From Thermotogota bacterium (lineage in GTDB: Bacteria > Thermotogota > Thermotogae > Thermotogales > DSM-5069): a stretch of 64,000 bases of DNA. Below, piece after piece: positions 62,704-64,000 of this stretch. The position numbers and the translations under genes were made by a program. The first letter of the stretch is position 1. Each line of letters starts with the position of its first letter. The stretch lies in the NCBI GenBank assembly GCA_029551145.1, contig JAKPGA010000012.1, positions 62,001 through 126,000 of the forward strand. The letters run 5' to 3'. The notes beneath the pieces were generated by a model that was not told the origin of the DNA, did no database searches, and saw only the letters and a list, made by a program, of their open reading frames with translations.

Positions 62704-63525
62704 ATGAATCAGTATGTAGAGAAGGTCAAGAGTGCCGCAGAATTTCTTAGGCAACGAGTGAGTGAACTTCCCGAAATTGGCATAATTCTTGGTTCTGGAC
62801 TTGGTAAGATAGCCGATGTGTTGCAGGAACCAAAGAGATTCCATTATTCTGACATACCTGGTTTTCCAATATCCACAGCACCTGGTCACAAAGGTGAATT
62901 GATTTTCGGGAAGCTTGCCGACAAGAACGTTGTTCTGATGAATGGAAGATTTCACTATTATGAAGGGTATTCTATGCAGGAAGTCACATTTCCAATCAGA
63001 GTAATGCAACTGCTGAAGACCAAATTTCTTTTTGTGACAAACGCGTCGGGTGGGTTGAATCCCGTCTTCGACGTCGGAAAACCAATGATCATAACAGATC
63101 ACATAAATTTCATGGGTGACAACCCGTTGATAGGACAGAACATCGACGAGTGGGGACCAAGATTTCCGGACATGAGCGAACCATACGATAGAGATCTGAT
63201 CAAACTTGCAAAGAGAGCGGCTCAGGAAGAGAGGATAGATGTTTACGAAGGTGTTTATGTGGCAGTAGCAGGCCCAAATTTCGAAACACCAGCGGAACTG
63301 AGAATGTTCAGAAAGCTCGGTGCAGATGCAGTTGGTATGTCAACTGTTCCAGAAGTGATAGTCGCAAGGCACGCGGGTATAAAGGTACTTGGCTTGTCAG
63401 CGATAACGGATAGAGCCGTCCCGGAGGATCTCAAACCTTTGAGTGCAGAGGAAGTCCTCGAAATAGCTGAGAAGACTGGAGAGAAGATGGCCCGAATTAT
63501 CCTGAAGGTTGTAACTTACCTATAA
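62704..63525 (+). CDS. punA: Purine nucleoside phosphorylase
   Basis: 273 residues of the trimeric PNP type. ILGSGLGKIAD near 30-40 is the phosphate loop; GRFHYYEGYSMQEVTFPIRVM near 81-101 is the family signature; the purine-binding Glu is in VAGPNFETPAE near 190, and SAITDRAV near 230 holds the Asn/Asp position that separates 6-oxopurine enzymes (here Thr-Asp, so specificity is uncertain). It lies between sufB and a cysteine desulfurase in the same orientation. ATG 62704 follows GGGGGTG. Confidence 0.9.
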   Translation: MNQYVEKVKSAAEFLRQRVSELPEIGIILGSGLGKIADVLQEPKRFHYSDIPGFPISTAPGHKGELIFGKLADKNVVLMNGRFHYYEGYSMQEVTFPIRVMQLLKTKFLFVTNASGGLNPVFDVGKPMIITDHINFMGDNPLIGQNIDEWGPRFPDMSEPYDRDLIKLAKRAAQEERIDVYEGVYVAVAGPNFETPAELRMFRKLGADAVGMSTVPEVIVARHAGIKVLGLSAITDRAVPEDLKPLSAEEVLEIAEKTGEKMARIILKVVTYL

Positions 63526-63536
63526 GGAGGTTTCTG

Positions 63537-64000
63537 ATGAGAGTCTTTCTGGACAATTGTAGGACAACAAAGGTTCTTCCAGAAGTTGCTCAAGTAGTCC
63601 AGCAATACATGATTGAGAAATTTGTAAGACCCGATGGCCTTTACCAGTCTGCGCAAGAAATCTACGATGATCTAACACAAGCAAGAGAGTTCTTTGCCAA
63701 ATCGATAAATGCGGATTTTGGAGAGGAAATAGTCTTCACTTCTGGAGCGACAGAATCGAACAACCTTGCTATCCTCGGCGTTGCCAGGGCGAACAAGAAA
63801 TTAGGTAATCATATCATAATATCAGCCCTTGAACATGGCTCAGTCATGAGTATTGCGTCTCATTTGAAAGATGAAGGTTTTGATGTGACAGTAGTACCTG
63901 TCGATAGTAGAGGTTTTGTAAAGATGGACGACTTGCAAAAAGCCATAACACCATCCACAATCTTGGTAAGTATAATTGCGATAGGTCACTTTGTAGGTTC
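63537..64000 (+). CDS. Cysteine desulfurase (NifS/IscS family), 5' part
   Basis: Only the first 154 codons are in the window. DNCRTTKVLPEV near 6-17, TSGATESNNLAILG near 63-76 (PLP binding) and SALEHGSVM near 94 with the PLP-stacking His identify the family. It should supply sulfur from cysteine for Fe-S assembly by the SufC/SufB pair two genes upstream. The usual DNxATT at the start reads DNCRTT here. ATG 63537 has AAGGAGG; 11 bases after the phosphorylase. The PLP lysine and active cysteine lie beyond the edge. Confidence 0.9.
   Translation, partial: MRVFLDNCRTTKVLPEVAQVVQQYMIEKFVRPDGLYQSAQEIYDDLTQAREFFAKSINADFGEEIVFTSGATESNNLAILGVARANKKLGNHIIISALEHGSVMSIASHLKDEGFDVTVVPVDSRGFVKMDDLQKAITPSTILVSIIAIGHFVG

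Overview
The window is chromosomal DNA of a Thermotogales bacterium, most likely a Thermotoga/Pseudothermotoga-type organism. The evidence is: a gap-pgk-tpiA locus in which tpiA has no proper start and follows pgk in the -1 frame after a run of nine A (the PGK-TIM fusion known from Thermotoga maritima); a short 844-residue DnaE; an EF-G paralogue; a SufC/SufB pair of minimal type; family 5 binding proteins with signal peptides but no lipobox; moderate GC; and very tight gene packing with many ATGA overlaps and many TTG/GTG starts. No insertion sequence, prophage, CRISPR array or rRNA was seen. There is one tRNA (Leu, CAG).

Layout. 1-1770 (-): nucleoside uptake and cleavage (BMP-type binding protein, uridine phosphorylase, nucleoside hydrolase). 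1997-2845 (+): EamA exporter. 2838-11375 (-): a nine-gene run, DUF2344 protein, receiver protein, SpoIIE phosphatase, YebC, exported beta-rich protein, CheR, LspA, RluD, DnaE. 11447-15627 (+): HD hydrolase, CapD-type dehydratase, WecA/MraY-type transferase. 15526-18895 (-): lytic transglycosylase, OmpR-type regulator, histidine kinase, DUF1385 protein. 18948-23805 (+): dnaX, ebfC, then gap-pgk-tpiA behind a Rex-like operator. 23829-27216 (-): DUF503, YqeK, MBL hydrolase, membrane-anchored protein, glutaredoxin, ComB. 27262-34252 (-): PhoB/PhoR-type pair, pyrimidine phosphorylase, phosphodiester glycosidase and EF-G paralogue, closed by a strong terminator. 34419-37187 (+): three pseudopilin-like genes, the middle one cut by an in-frame TAA. 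37184-40702: secreted phospholipase C/P1-nuclease-like protein (-), ornithine aminotransferase and secreted repeat protein (+). 40791-47845 (-): complete Opp-type ABC system with two paralogous binding proteins. 47938-49902 (+): DUF6512 protein and purine permease. 49921-52595 (-): YtrA-like GntR operon with an ABC transporter and a repeat-rich membrane protein. 52759-53602 (+): tRNA-Leu and WecG/TagA transferase. 53596-54777 (-): MFS transporter. 54842-57869 (+): mutL, GNAT acetyltransferase and an orphan membrane sensor. 57864-58764 (-): FlhB-like protein and partner. 58857-60904 (+): dgcN-dgcA pair. 60986-64000 (+): SufC/SufB-like pair, purine nucleoside phosphorylase and a cysteine desulfurase cut by the window edge.

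Themes. Nucleoside salvage recurs (uridine phosphorylase, nucleoside hydrolase, pyrimidine phosphorylase, purine phosphorylase, purine permease, BMP protein). Envelope functions are frequent (LspA, transglycosylase, CapD, WecA, TagA, pseudopilins, beta-rich exported proteins). The most interesting signals are regulatory or recoding: the frameshift joining pgk to tpiA, a Rex-like site before gap, alternative hairpins before pgk, a palindrome plus an 11-bp hairpin over the start of the Fe-S operon, a probable AUA start in a response regulator, and the in-frame TAA in the pseudopilin cluster.

Limits. Everything was read by eye without homology searches or RNA data. Family names rest on recognised motifs and domain order; promoters and operators are pattern matches only. 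No intergenic stretch exceeds about 300 bases; the longest are 1771-1996 and 38156-38361, and both are described as features.
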